Shown here: positions 1 through 10,404 of the stretch, in pieces | Layout of the letters: every line of letters begins with the position of its first letter | Position numbering within the stretch: the first letter of the stretch is position 1 | Source: Voacanga thouarsii | Lineage: Eukaryota > Streptophyta > Magnoliopsida > Gentianales > Apocynaceae | Direction: 5' to 3' | DNA length: 64,000 nt | NCBI GenBank assembly: GCA_026120185.1 | Contig: JANUWF010001101.1 | Span: 3,100,001-3,164,000 of the forward strand | Notes under the pieces: model-generated | Told to the model about the DNA's origin: nothing | The model's input: the letters and a program-made list of their open reading frames with translations, nothing else | The model's database searches: none | Made by a program: the position numbers and the translations under genes

Positions 1-310
1 GCCTACTCTATTGCGATGGTTACAATAAATCGTCATGTTTATCCTACTCTATTATGATGGTTATAATAAACCGTCGTATTTAGTCTACTCTATTGCAACA
101 GTTACAATAAATCATCGTATTTGTTCTACCTATTACGACGGTGTGTGTAAACCGTCGTATTTGGTTAACAATTATGATGGTTGGCATTGGACTGTCATAT
201 TAGGTCTATCTATTGCAACAATTTCAGAACCGTCGTATAAAGTAACCTATTACGACGATTTTTTAACTGTTGTTTTTGTCTCCATCGTATTTACCTCTTT
301 TTTTGTAGTG
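1..310. mobile_element. CACTA transposon, terminal region (truncated by window edge)
   Basis: The segment ends in TTTTTTTGTAGTG at 298-310, the inverted complement of a CACTA (En/Spm-type) terminus. It is packed with short subterminal repeats built on ACGACGGTT and AACCGTCGT, as expected for the transposase-binding region of CACTA elements. Copia pol sequence begins directly after it, and the next three bases (TAA, 311-313) are the likely 3-bp target duplication; the other copy lies outside the window. The open frame at 35-313 comes from the repeats and is not a gene. Only one end is present, so the element's length and coding content are unknown. Confidence 0.8.
2..165. repeat. 41-bp tandem subterminal repeats, each an inverted repeat
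   Basis: Four diverged units begin near 2, 42, 83 and 123. Each has a TACGACGGTT-like arm, a short AT spacer and an AACCGTCGTA-like arm, so every unit can fold on itself. Degenerate half-units continue to about 290. This is the subterminal array of the CACTA end at 310. Confidence 0.75.
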
Positions 311-1320
311 TAAATCAAGGATATTCTGTTTCTTTCCATTCTGGTATTACTATCAGTAGAAATAGAGAAGTTATATGTATTGGACACTTGTATGAAAATC
401 TATTCTTTATTAACCCTATTAATAATCAATTGAATAATGCTCAATCAGAACCTTTAAATAGGAAGAGAAAGACCAATGACTTATATCTTTGGCATCTACG
501 GTTGTGCCACATTAACTCAATCATGATTCAGTGGTTAATCTATGATGGGCCTTTAGGCTCATTGATATTGGAAAGTTGGCCTCAGTGTGAATCCGGTCTT
601 ATGAAAAAAATGACCAAAAGGTCCTTTACCCAAAAGGCGAATAGAGCCAAAGAAGCATTGAGTCTTGTTCACACTGATGTGTGTGGTCCTTTATCTATGC
701 CAATAAGAGGGGGGATTTGAGTAATTCATCACTTTCACAGATGATTGTACAAGGTATGGTTACGTTTATCTAATGAGACATAAGTCTGACTCTTTTGACA
801 AGTTAAAAGTGTAAGGTTGAAGTGCAGCGTCGAACAGGTAAGCTAATCAAGACATTATGATCGGATCATGGTGGAGAATATCTTCTTGGTGAATTCAAGG
901 ACTACATGGTACATCATGGGATAGTATCCCAACTCTCTGCGCCAGGGACACTCCAGCAGAATGGAGTAGCTGAGAGAACGAACAAGAAATTGATATAAAT
1001 GGTTCGAAGCATGATGTCTCATGCTACTTTTTCAGTATCTTTTTGGGGATATATCCTAGAAACAACGACATATATTATGAACTTGATGCCTTCCAAGTCA
1101 GTACCTAGGACTTCCTATGAGATGTGGATTGGGCATAAGCTAAGTCTAAATCATCTCAAGATATGGGGTTGTCCAGCTTATGTACTGATCAAGGGAGATA
1201 AGTTAGAACTAAGATCAGAATTATACTATTTTGTAAGGTATCTAAAAAGTACAAAAGGTGGTTACTTTTATCATCCCAATGAGTAAAAAATACTCGTGAG
1301 TACTAATGAGAGTTTGAGAT
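311..1320 (+). pseudogene. Copia pol remnant: GAG-pre-integrase and integrase (Angela-like)
   Basis: Broken plus-strand copia polyprotein. The GAG-pre-integrase motif LYLWHLRLCHIN (frame from 388) and a downstream MTKRSF stretch match the Angela/TAR copia pattern. Integrase follows in several frames: the third catalytic residue is visible in QQNGVAERTN near 957-990, then VRSMMSHATFSVSFWGY near 999. Stop codons and frameshifts interrupt everything (for example after 717 and within 780-960). The closest relative in the window is the minus-strand Angela element, whose integrase at 17060-17730 has the same block order. The upstream gag and protease are outside the window or displaced by the CACTA insertion ending at 310. 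Non-functional. Confidence 0.8.
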
Positions 1321-2740
1321 TAAAACTCCAAAGAAGATGACAAAAAATCATGTAGAATAGCAAAATAATGTATAGGATTTAGAATAACAGAGTATAGCAA
1401 CAAGGAGAGAAAGAAGAGAAATCAAGAAGGCTCTAAGGGATGAAAATTGTATTGATGTTATTGATATTAATTCTATTGCATATGCTTTAGCAGTAGCAAA
1501 GAATATTGATTCTAATGAACCACGATCATACAAAGAGGTAGTGTAGAGTAAAGTGGCAGTAAAATGGTTTATTGTTATGAATAAAGAAATGTAGTCTCTT
1601 GAGAAGAACAAAACATGGGACCTAGTAGCATTACCAAGAGGAGTGAAACTAGTGGGATGCAAATGGGTGTTCAAAAAGGAAAAAGGTATTCTTAGAGTTG
1701 AACTAGCTAAGTTCAAGATAAGGCTTGTGGCGGAGTATTTTTCACAAGAAAAGGAAATAGACTACCATAAAGTATTCTTATTAGTTGTGAAACATAAGAC
1801 TACAGTTTTCACATCAAGTTGCTCTAAGTCAAGATTCAAAGTTCTCACCATGGCTAGAAGAATATGAATGGGTGTAGCCAAGAAGATTTGGACATGAAAA
1901 TTTAAAGAGACAGGAGGGTAGGATTACTTATATGTCTCAAAAGAAATACATTAAAAAATTACTGCAGTCTTTTTAGATGGAACATTCTAAGCCGATTAGT
2001 CTTCTTTTGGCTACACATTTTAAACTTAATGCAAGTGCACTACCTAATACAAATGAATAGAAGGATTACATGAATAAAGTTTCTTACTCTAGTGCTATTG
2101 AAAGCTTGATGTATGCTATGGTATGTACTAAGCTAGACTTAGCTCATACAATGAGTGTGGTAAGCAGATTTATGAGTAATTAAGGTAAAACTCATTGGGA
2201 GATAGTAAAATAGATTATATGATACTTAAGAGATGCTGTTGATATTTGTCTAGTAATTTGTACTAATGGTTCTACTAAGGGACTTGTTGGCTATGCAAAT
2301 TCTAATTATGGTGGAGACCTTATTAAAAGAAGATCATTGACATGTTATATCTTTACCCTTTATGGATGTGCTCTTAGTTGGAAATGAACACTTTAACCTA
2401 CAGGTGCTTTGTCTACAACTGAAGCAAACATATGTCAATGGCAGAAGTGGTTAAGAAAGGTATGTAGTTGCATGGTCTTAATGATAGTTTAGGTTTGGAT
2501 GTTCAAAGACCTATCATTTATCATGATAGTCAGAGTGCATTTGACTTGACCAAAAATCCAATTTAACATGAAAGATCAAAGCAGATTGATGTTAAGTTCA
2601 ACTTCATCCGAGATGTTATAAAAGATAAGGTGTTCTCTATAGAGAAGATAGCCATAGTTGAGAGTCTGATAGATATGTTGAAAAAAATGTTACTTGCAGA
2701 GAAGTTCAAGCACAACTTGGAATTTCGGTGATTGTTCGCA
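1321..2740 (+). pseudogene. Copia RT and RNase H remnant (Tork-like)
   Basis: Continuation of the same remnant, but the residues look Tork/TNT1-like rather than Angela-like. VGCKWVFKKEKGI (frame from 1643) is the RT entry motif. The fingers region is followed almost at once by the connection region (YIKKLLQSF; ESLMYAMVCTKLD near 2100), so most of the RT palm with its YVDD box seems deleted around 1810-1920. RNase H shows YHDSQSA near 2525 and the terminal KQIDVKFNFIRD block near 2580. Many in-frame stops. The change in lineage signature between integrase and RT suggests a mosaic or two abutting fragments. Confidence 0.7.
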
Positions 2741-2803
2741 TAGCATGAGGCCCTTCAAGGCATGGATGGAGGTATTCTTTTGTTTTTGATAACTTAAAAA
2801 ATT

Positions 2804-3105
2804 CAAGTCAAGATGGAGAATTGTTAGTATCTTGAATTATTATGGCAACCCAAATTGATGATTTGACCCAAAATTTTGGAAGCATGAATAGAAAAGGGAA
2901 ATTGTTTGAAGTTTGTGATGGTAACATATATTTTCTATAAATAAGTTATTTGAAGGACTGTACTATTAATCCTCTATGTAACAGTTCTCTAAAAAGAAAT
3001 AAGAACTCTCTCTCCCTACTCGTGCATGTCAATCGCATTGATCGAAGCACATAAATCCTGTGTGCCCTTTAATTTATTTTTCTTTAATTCCTTCAATTAT
3101 TACCG
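2804..3105 (+). repeat. Polypurine tract and short 3' LTR of the left copia remnant
   Basis: AAGATGGAGAAT just before 2822 is a typical copia polypurine tract. TGTTAGTATCTTG starts the LTR at 2822. The LTR is short (about 280 bp), with a TATA-like TCTATAAATAAG near 2934 and a CT-rich stretch near 3005. The right boundary is only approximate because no clear CA end or TSD was found. Confidence 0.55.
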
Positions 3106-4039
3106 TTTTCGTAATAAAACTACCTTTTTTCCCAATTTATAGAGAAAGAGATCTTTTAATAACAATAGTAATATAGTAATAGTACAAATTAAGAGGCATC
3201 ACTCAGTTAGCTATATTTTGGGCAAAAAGATACTGCTCCAAAACAAAAAAAATAACCTGAAAATACAAGGAACATAACCAAATCCAAACAAAGGATAGAA
3301 ACCAAGTTTGGAAAATACGCCAGAAGGTATTTCCTCCTAAACTAGGCGATGATGCTTGAAAATAGGTCTAGGCACCTGTTTCTTGAGGAATACCACCACA
3401 AAGTTTATTAGGTTCCAAATACAGATTCAGCATGAATACCAGCTTTCCGAGTTCTACATGCGTCTCCAAGGATCTGCGATTTATAGAAAGATCAAGTATA
3501 CAAGAGTAAGATTTCTGAACTCTAGCCACATCTTGGTGGTAAGACTACTAAGTCATTTTAGGGGTGTACTTGAATTGGTACTTTATCCAAAAGAATACTG
3601 CTTTTAAAAAAATAAATATAATATAAATAAATTTTAATTATAAAATATTAATATTTTTATTATTCATTTTGAGTAAATTCAAATATTAATATTTAAATTT
3701 ATAATTTTTATTTCAAAATAATATTTAAATTTTTTAGATTTCATCACTATATTGATCCTAAACCAAAAAGTTGATTAAGGTGTATAGACCATTGGATTAA
3801 TTTAGTCAAATGACCTTCTGCAAACTTTTATGTAAAACACTCAAAACAATTTTTTTTAAAAATAAATCTTATAGGTGAGCACTCAGTTACATATCATGGG
3901 CAACACTTTCTTGGCCACACTTGCTCACCACAAAAGCAATGTGTCCATTCACTAACTTTTGCTCACCCTTTGCACCTCGCTCACTTTACTACCTTGCACA
4001 CAACAATGGCCTATTTATGGGCATTCCTTCACTGACCTT
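3106..4039. other. Non-coding AT-rich stretch between copia elements
   Basis: No gene is supported. The interval 3600-3860 is very AT-rich. On the minus strand, 3370-3480 reads ELGKLVFMLNLYLEPNKLCG, which weakly resembles a plant leucine-rich repeat; this could be a scrap of an LRR receptor gene, but it is isolated and framed by stops. The last part (3880-4039) is the left flank of the Angela element's target site. Confidence 0.4.
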
Positions 4040-4044
4040 GTTAA
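4040..4044. repeat. Target site duplication GTTAA (left copy)
   Basis: Five bases GTTAA directly precede the left LTR (TGAAGGTTGAAG) and recur at 22781-22785 directly after the right LTR end (TTCCAACA). A matching 5-bp TSD fixes both ends of the Angela element. Confidence 0.9.
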
Positions 4045-4375
4045 TGAAGGTTGAAGATGGCAAAAATGATCAAACCGAAAGCATGCTTACAAAACAAAAA
4101 AATTTACCTCTGTGTTTGAATGACCTTATTGGCACTGAAGAAGATGTCTATACCAGAATGCTTGAAGCTATTGGATCACGTCCTTATAAATGTCGACTTC
4201 GTCTCATTCACTCCAAGCTTTTGAGCTTCCGAAATGGTGCTCTTTCCTCTGCCGGTGAAGCTCACAGAATTAGGTTCTCCTTAGTTTTTCCCAGTGAATG
4301 ATTCACTGACTTCCTTTGCTTTTCCTTATTTTCATTTTTGGTCTTCATTTGCTTTTCTCTATTTCATGCAAATCA

Positions 4376-4376
<1 letters not shown>

Positions 4377-4421
<45 letters not shown>
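4377..4421. repeat. (GA)n microsatellite inside the LTR
   Basis: About 22 GA units. The same position in the sister LTR (near 21283-21290) has only a few, so the tract expanded or contracted after the element inserted. Confidence 0.9.
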
Positions 4422-4423
<2 letters not shown>

Positions 4424-5530
4424 AAGAGAGTCCAACAAAAAGCCCCATGCTTTTTGTTATCTCTTACGCAAAACAGCACGGGTTTTTTTAATTAATTAAT
4501 TTAATATTTTTATTTTTTAATTTTATTTTACCCTTGGTCTTATTCATTGAGCCAGATAAAATTATTTATTCTTGGGCTTCAACACCCATAAATAATATGT
4601 CTCAATTATTTATTTTCTGGCTTCATTAAACAGCCCAATAAATAATTAACAAGCTCAAATATACCAATATAAAATATCAGGCCTTTTATCTAGTTTATAC
4701 CTAGATTAATTTTATAATTATCCAATCTGAGCCTTGGGCCCTAAATAAATAATTAACCAATTAAACTAGATAAAATATATACTCTCTCTCGGGCCTTTTA
4801 TTTTATTCTAATCCAATAATAAATTAGACTACTTAAATAAAATAAAATAAAATCCATAATTATCAAGACTAATTCCTTAACCCAAATCTGTCAGGACTTA
4901 AGGGCTATTCTGGGGACCAAAAGACACATCGCATTGGCTACTAAAATGATCAAAATACCCTTACTATATAAATAACTATATTTTATATTTTAAATATTTC
5001 CTAGTATCGCTATAAGAAAATATTGATCCCAATGATAATACTGCATTAGTAAAGTCTTCGACCTACAGGTGTAATGATTAAAATACACATCTACGCATCG
5101 CCATGCATTTAGAGAGGAAGAGTGTACTAACACCTCCCTAATAAACATCTACCATCCTTAGACTTCTAGTCCAATGATCCATGACTCTTGGAATGTTTTC
5201 ACTTTCCAAGGGAACTACCCTAAAGTAAACATCCAAGTCATGTTCCCTTGGGTCTTGGATAATTAGATCATTTGAACAGTCACAAGGCGCGATATAACGT
5301 AGAAGCTATCTTGTACAAGTCTGTCCTAACTAACTAGTCACATATGCACAACATACAAGTATATCGGCTCTGCAAAAGAACCTCAACTACAGCATATCAA
5401 AGTATATGCTTCTAGCTTCGTCAGACCACCAACTCATACTCAAGCATTAAAGTATAAGTCCACACTGTAGCAGTAATAGTTTGGGTTTCTTCTAAATAAT
5501 ACTTTTAGAAACTATTATTATAGGTCTTAT

Positions 5531-6060
5531 CACTACAAAAAAAAAGTGACTTTTGGCAATGCCAAACAAAGTGTGGTGAAATTAGCCAAAACTGTAGCAA
5601 ATACGTTTTTGCCACGAAAATGCCACGATTTTCGAGGCGTGGGCGTTGCGGTCGTTGCAAAAAGTTTGGCACAGTTGTGTAGTCGTGGGGAATACCTTTT
5701 GCCACGGATTTACCACCAGCTTTAGAGTTGTTGTAAATAAAGTGTGGTATTTGTTCATAGACTTTTGCTACAAATTTTTCCAACGGTTATTAACTGTGGA
5801 CAAAGATTTCAATTTTTTGTCACGATTTTTTCAACATTTTACAATTGTGGTGAATATTATTTGTTATAATTAAATTTCTGTTGGAAATAATCATTTTTGT
5901 CACGATTCTTTTCTAAATTGACATAACCGTAGGTAATGCCCATTTGCTACGACTTCTTTACTATTGTAATTAATACTTTTGCCACGACTTAAAGTTTCAG
6001 AAAAAATGGTACGCAATTTTTGAACAAATTTTCATATTTTTTACATCTGTAGTGAATGAC
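5531..6060. repeat. Left TIR and subterminal repeats of the CACTA
   Basis: Repeated TTTTGCCACGA and TGTGG/CCACA words about 40-60 bp apart in both orientations, starting at the CACTACAA terminus. The same motif family returns at 13140-13401. This arrangement is where En/Spm-type transposases bind. Confidence 0.8.
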
Positions 6061-8677
6061 AATTGAATGCAATAAGATGATATTAACAAAAAAAAATTTC
6101 CTTCTACTTTAACAAGATCATCTACTATACTTATAGAACCATGAAAACCTCCAATATTTATAATCAACTATCATCCATTGATTGAACATTCAAAATGACA
6201 TCTTCCATTAATAATAACTTAATATACACAAAAACAAAAAACTAAATGGAGTCTGATAAGTAACATGAATCTAATCTTTGATATTTATTCAAAATAGTTC
6301 AAAACAAAATCACAATTCTAACTATGACATCCATTAGAAGTCATAAAAATTCATTGAGGGCAAAAAATAATGCTATAGTTAAATGAACCTTCAACCACCT
6401 TGATCTTCATTCCTCCTGTCATTAAGAAAAAAAGGACAAGGTTAATTCTTAATAAAGCTATAAAAATCTATTTTTCATCCAGCATAAATTAAACTCACTA
6501 TCAAACCATTCAAATGAAATTGCAGAATATGAGTTGTTTCTAAGCAAGTACATACAAAGAGAAGCAAGATAGCCTGAAGTGAGATTAGAACATGCAAGAA
6601 TGAGAACCCAAAATTCCAACTTCAATTGCAATTGAAGAACAAAAAGTAATCAAATGCAACGAAAAATTTTATTTAAACATATTACCATGTTAATTAAATT
6701 ATACTATATTTGAAGCAAAACCAACAATCATTTCCTTAACATCTTGAAACAAAATTTTGAACAATCAAATCCACACAAAATATTATTTCCAATTCAAAAA
6801 TCCTTAAAGCTTTTTTTTTTCCTCTATCTTTATTCCCTTCCTAAACCAGCTACTCTAATCTGTTGAACTCAAAAGCAACATGGGCAATTCAACACCTATT
6901 GTGCATATGTTAAAAAGAACCCATTATCCAGCACTGCAATAAATCACATTCAAAAGGGAACGTGCCAAGAACAAACCTACCCAAAGCACGGAACCAGGAT
7001 GCTTTAAAATACTTATGAATAACATTTGTATGAGAATAAGCAAATCCAACGAGATACTACAACAAAATAACATCTCAAACAAAATTCCATTTCAAAACTA
7101 CAAAGAAAACTAGGGAAAAGAAAAATTAGAAGAATAGCAAACTACATTTAGATAAAATAGGAAATATTGTTCAACACCAGAGGTGTGACAACAACAATGT
7201 GGAGTTTAAAAAAAAACTTACAATAAAAATGCTCATGCCTTCCATTCCCCAGAACATAACACTGTTAATATTATTGCACATTCCAAATTCACCACCATCA
7301 CTAAACAATGAGCATTGTCCTAAAAACCACCAACCACTAAGATAAAGTCTTGTACTATCCACCTATGGCAGATGATGGCATGAATGATGAGATTGAATTT
7401 GAGTGGAAGGAAAGGTCTTTAGAAGTTCAAGAAGAGTCTTCTTCATGTCTAATTAAATGCAGGAAAATTACTATGGTATACATATAATGAATATTTGTCG
7501 ATGTGTAACCAATGAATTTCAATTGGGGCATGTCTTTTCTTTTGAAAGAATTTTAAGAGTCCCACATATTTGAATATCTTCCCAGTCTTTTTGCTAGAGT
7601 TGTAGGAAACTAAAATACCACAAGAACTATAAGTCCTATAATTTATTAGATTTTAAAATTCCTTAAAAAGAAATAGGATATTCAAATTCCATCTTTTTCC
7701 ACTCATGTATAATACTTATCTTACATTTCTCCAGCATACAATACTAATTTCTCTAAGTTTTTCCCAAGGGAAAAGAACACCAAATAATTTATGAAAGAGA
7801 ACTGAATGCAAGGAGTTTAATATCTAAGGTTCCTGAAATTACTTCATTTCAAAACCCAGCAAAAAGAACAAACCGTTTGCTAAGCCTTTAATCATCATTC
7901 CTTTCCCTCAACATGCTATTTGATCATCTTCAAGCTATGCATATTGCACCTTTACAACCTTCAAATTAGTGATATTTTTCTTCCTCATTAAGTAGGTCAT
8001 ATAACCACAAAAAATAATAGTAGAATGCCACAGACTAATTTTCTAGACCTTTTAGACATCAAAGGTAGGATCCTAATTTTATTAATCTCAAAATCTTGGC
8101 TCATTATTTCCCATATTGCATAAAAAATAAAAATAAAAAATCCTATTAAATTTTCATCTTAGATTTGAGGTAATGAAATAATATGAGCAAGGTTTGAAAG
8201 GCATCCACTACAGCTTTGGTGATAATACAATCTCTTTATATTGAAATTTTTAAAAATTCATAAATAGTATTCTTTGGGGCGAATAAAGGGGGATGGCCTA
8301 TATCATCTCTAAAAACAAATTAGCGTCAAACCAATTACCAGGAAAGATATTTACTACAAATAAATGCATCTCAAAAGCATATAAGATAACTTATAAATGA
8401 AAACGTTTTCCTTAATACATGGCTTATGGACCTCTTGGAAGAAGTTTTTAATTCCATCATCATTATGAGAGTCATGAATCAGCATTAATCTAGTTTACAT
8501 ATCTAAAGTCAATCAAACCATAGAAGTAACATGTCCAAAGATACTGCCAGTGGCAAGCTTATAAGATCAAACTAACCAAAAAAAAAAAAAAAAGGAAAAG
8601 CAAAATTCTGACAGAGATAGTATTAGTGGCATGCTAATCTTATGATTACTCCATTTTTTTTCAAACAATGCAACTAC
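6061..8677. other. Internal CACTA sequence without a recognised gene
   Basis: AT-rich, with scattered short frames that match nothing I recognise. The part just below 8678 reads on the minus strand like intron sequence following the glutamate-receptor exon (GTAGTTGC donor, then T-rich). It may be further captured host intron. Confidence 0.4.
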
Positions 8678-9345
8678 CTGTGCAGAATCAACAGAATGAC
8701 TGCTGCTCTGCTCATAAATTACTATCACCTTTCGCCACCTGAAATGCCCAACTATGGCAGCAAGGCATTGCATTTGGACTGCCAGATCGTAACTCATCCT
8801 AATAAAGGATGGAGGTTGAGATGGCAGTAGTGGGGGAGGGCTAGCAGATGGAGTTAAGGAAATGATGGGGATATCCGTAGTGACTTCATCAAGCTCCTAA
8901 ACCAGAGTAGCTTCTTGCAATATCAACGCTCCAAGTATGGCATGCGCGTGATTCTTGTTTACAAGGTCAATCACTATATTAGAGTAAAATTCAACCAATG
9001 TTTTAGATTTGCCATATTCATGCCAAATTATCTCAAAAGATTTTTTTGAATTCAAAAGATTTGTCAAGAAAATTGAATTCTCAGTTGGGGTAACGAGAGG
9101 TGTTGGTAGCAGAGTTCTAAATGAAGAGAAAACATTATGCTGGAGAAGTTAGCTAGGAAGATTACCAGCAGAAGCTACTCGAGCTGAGTTCCCTTGAGAA
9201 TCCTGAAAATGCAAGTCCAGTTTAGAGCAATGTGTCCACCGGTCGAAGTCATGGACACCCATCTCCACAGAAATTCTTTGCTTCTTTCCCACTCGAGAGC
9301 TCTGATCAATCACTGCCCCAATTGAACCAAACACATGGTGCTTTG
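8678..9345 (-). pseudogene. Captured glutamate receptor-like (GLR) gene fragment with intron
   Basis: Two exons of the extracellular ligand-binding (ANF receptor) domain of a plant GLR channel. Exon 1 (9166 to about 9345) reads GSIGAVIDQSSRVGKKQRIS and later LDLHFQDSQGNSARVASA, the start of the mature GLR N-terminus. Exon 2 (8678-8973) reads IDLVNKNHAHAILGALILQE and later VQMQCLAAIVGHFRWRKVIV. The gap 8974-9165 has GT at its 5' end and AG at its 3' end, and joining the exons restores the family order, so it is a retained intron (192 bp). Exon 2 ends in CAG before GTAGTT, another donor. A stop interrupts exon 2 (LV-stop-EL). The fragment is inside a CACTA element and was therefore captured as DNA. 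The membrane channel part is absent. Confidence 0.8.
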
Positions 9346-9750
9346 AAATCTTTTCTTTTTCCAAAATAATCCACAAAATAAGAAAGTATTTCATCACCAA
9401 CCGTGAAATTGGGTCTTATTTTTACCCATTTGAGAAAATCAAGAACCGTACAACCAACATTTGGGGAACAATAGAGGGTATTGAGAATTAAGGAAGGCTC
9501 AAGAGTAAAATGAGAAAAGGTCCAACCTTTGCTACAAATAGAGCAATTCTAAATCTAGATCTTTCAAAAGCTCACCAGAAAGAATCTGAGCAACGGATTC
9601 TTCGTCATTCGAGTAATCAAAAAAGGGATTTTTTTCGTCGCCACATGCCTCACCTACAATGGAGTTTTCTTCTGTCGGATCATCAGTTTTGGAAGAGAAG
9701 AATCTAAAGTTGGAGGAGAAAGGGCAGGGCAATGAGAGAAGTAGCCTGGC
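9346..9750 (-). pseudogene. Captured PPR-protein 5' gene fragment fused to the GLR fragment
   Basis: Minus-strand coding sequence upstream of the GLR piece and in the same direction. The first part has an organelle-presequence-like stretch (SSNFRFFSSKTDDP) followed by acidic residues and ESVAQILSGELLKDLDLELL. After a frameshift it continues as EPSLILNTLYCSP and then VLDFLKWVKIRP and LSYFVDYFGKRKDFKA. This layout matches the N-terminal region of many mitochondrial pentatricopeptide-repeat proteins, before the repeats begin (inference). The match stops at about 9346, where GLR sequence starts with no spacer, so two unrelated genes are joined. No PPR repeats proper and no clear start codon in frame. 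Function as a protein is unlikely. Confidence 0.6.
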
Positions 9751-10345
9751 AATGGTGGAAGGATTGTTGCAGAAAGAAAATGGGTGCTGGTGTCATGGCG
9801 GTGAGGGTGTATGTACAGAAAGTTGAGGGCGAAAAGAGCTGATTTGGGTAGTGACTGAGGAAGAAAAGCAGTGGAGGAGGAGTTTACGGCAATGATAAGG
9901 TGTTAATGGCGATATATATATATATATATATATATAGGATAAATATAAACCTTGTATGTATAGTGTAAATATAATATATTATATATTTATTGTACATTAC
10001 ATATATTATATTAGTATTTCTTATATATATACATACATATATATATATATGTATAAAATCTACATATACAAATTAAAACTTGAAATAGTATATTTGCTAA
10101 TCAATTTATTTATTTACTATTAACATTTTTATTTTTATAAATTTATAAATACAAAGTGAAATAAAATTAATTTATTCACTGACAAAAAATTAATACAACA
10201 TATTATATATATATATATATACATTTATACAACATATTAATACACATATATATACAATTAATATACTATTTTAATATTTATATACATATATTGATATATA
10301 TACACACCATACTTTTTAATATATTAATAAATACATATATACATA

Positions 10346-10376
<31 letters not shown>

Positions 10377-10404
10377 ATTACTATATCATAGACTAAAAAC
10401 ATAT
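9751..10404. other. Low-complexity AT-rich stretch inside the CACTA
   Basis: 9751-9905 may be 5' sequence of the captured PPR gene. From 9914 it is dominated by TA and TACA runs, with a (TG)n tract at 10350-10376. No gene seen. Confidence 0.6.

Noticed and set aside
9149..9400. Signal peptide MVMKYFLILWIIL for the GLR fragment
   Set aside because: This stretch is the PPR fragment read in another frame (LSYFVDYFGKRKDFKA); GLR homology begins only at GSIGAVID.
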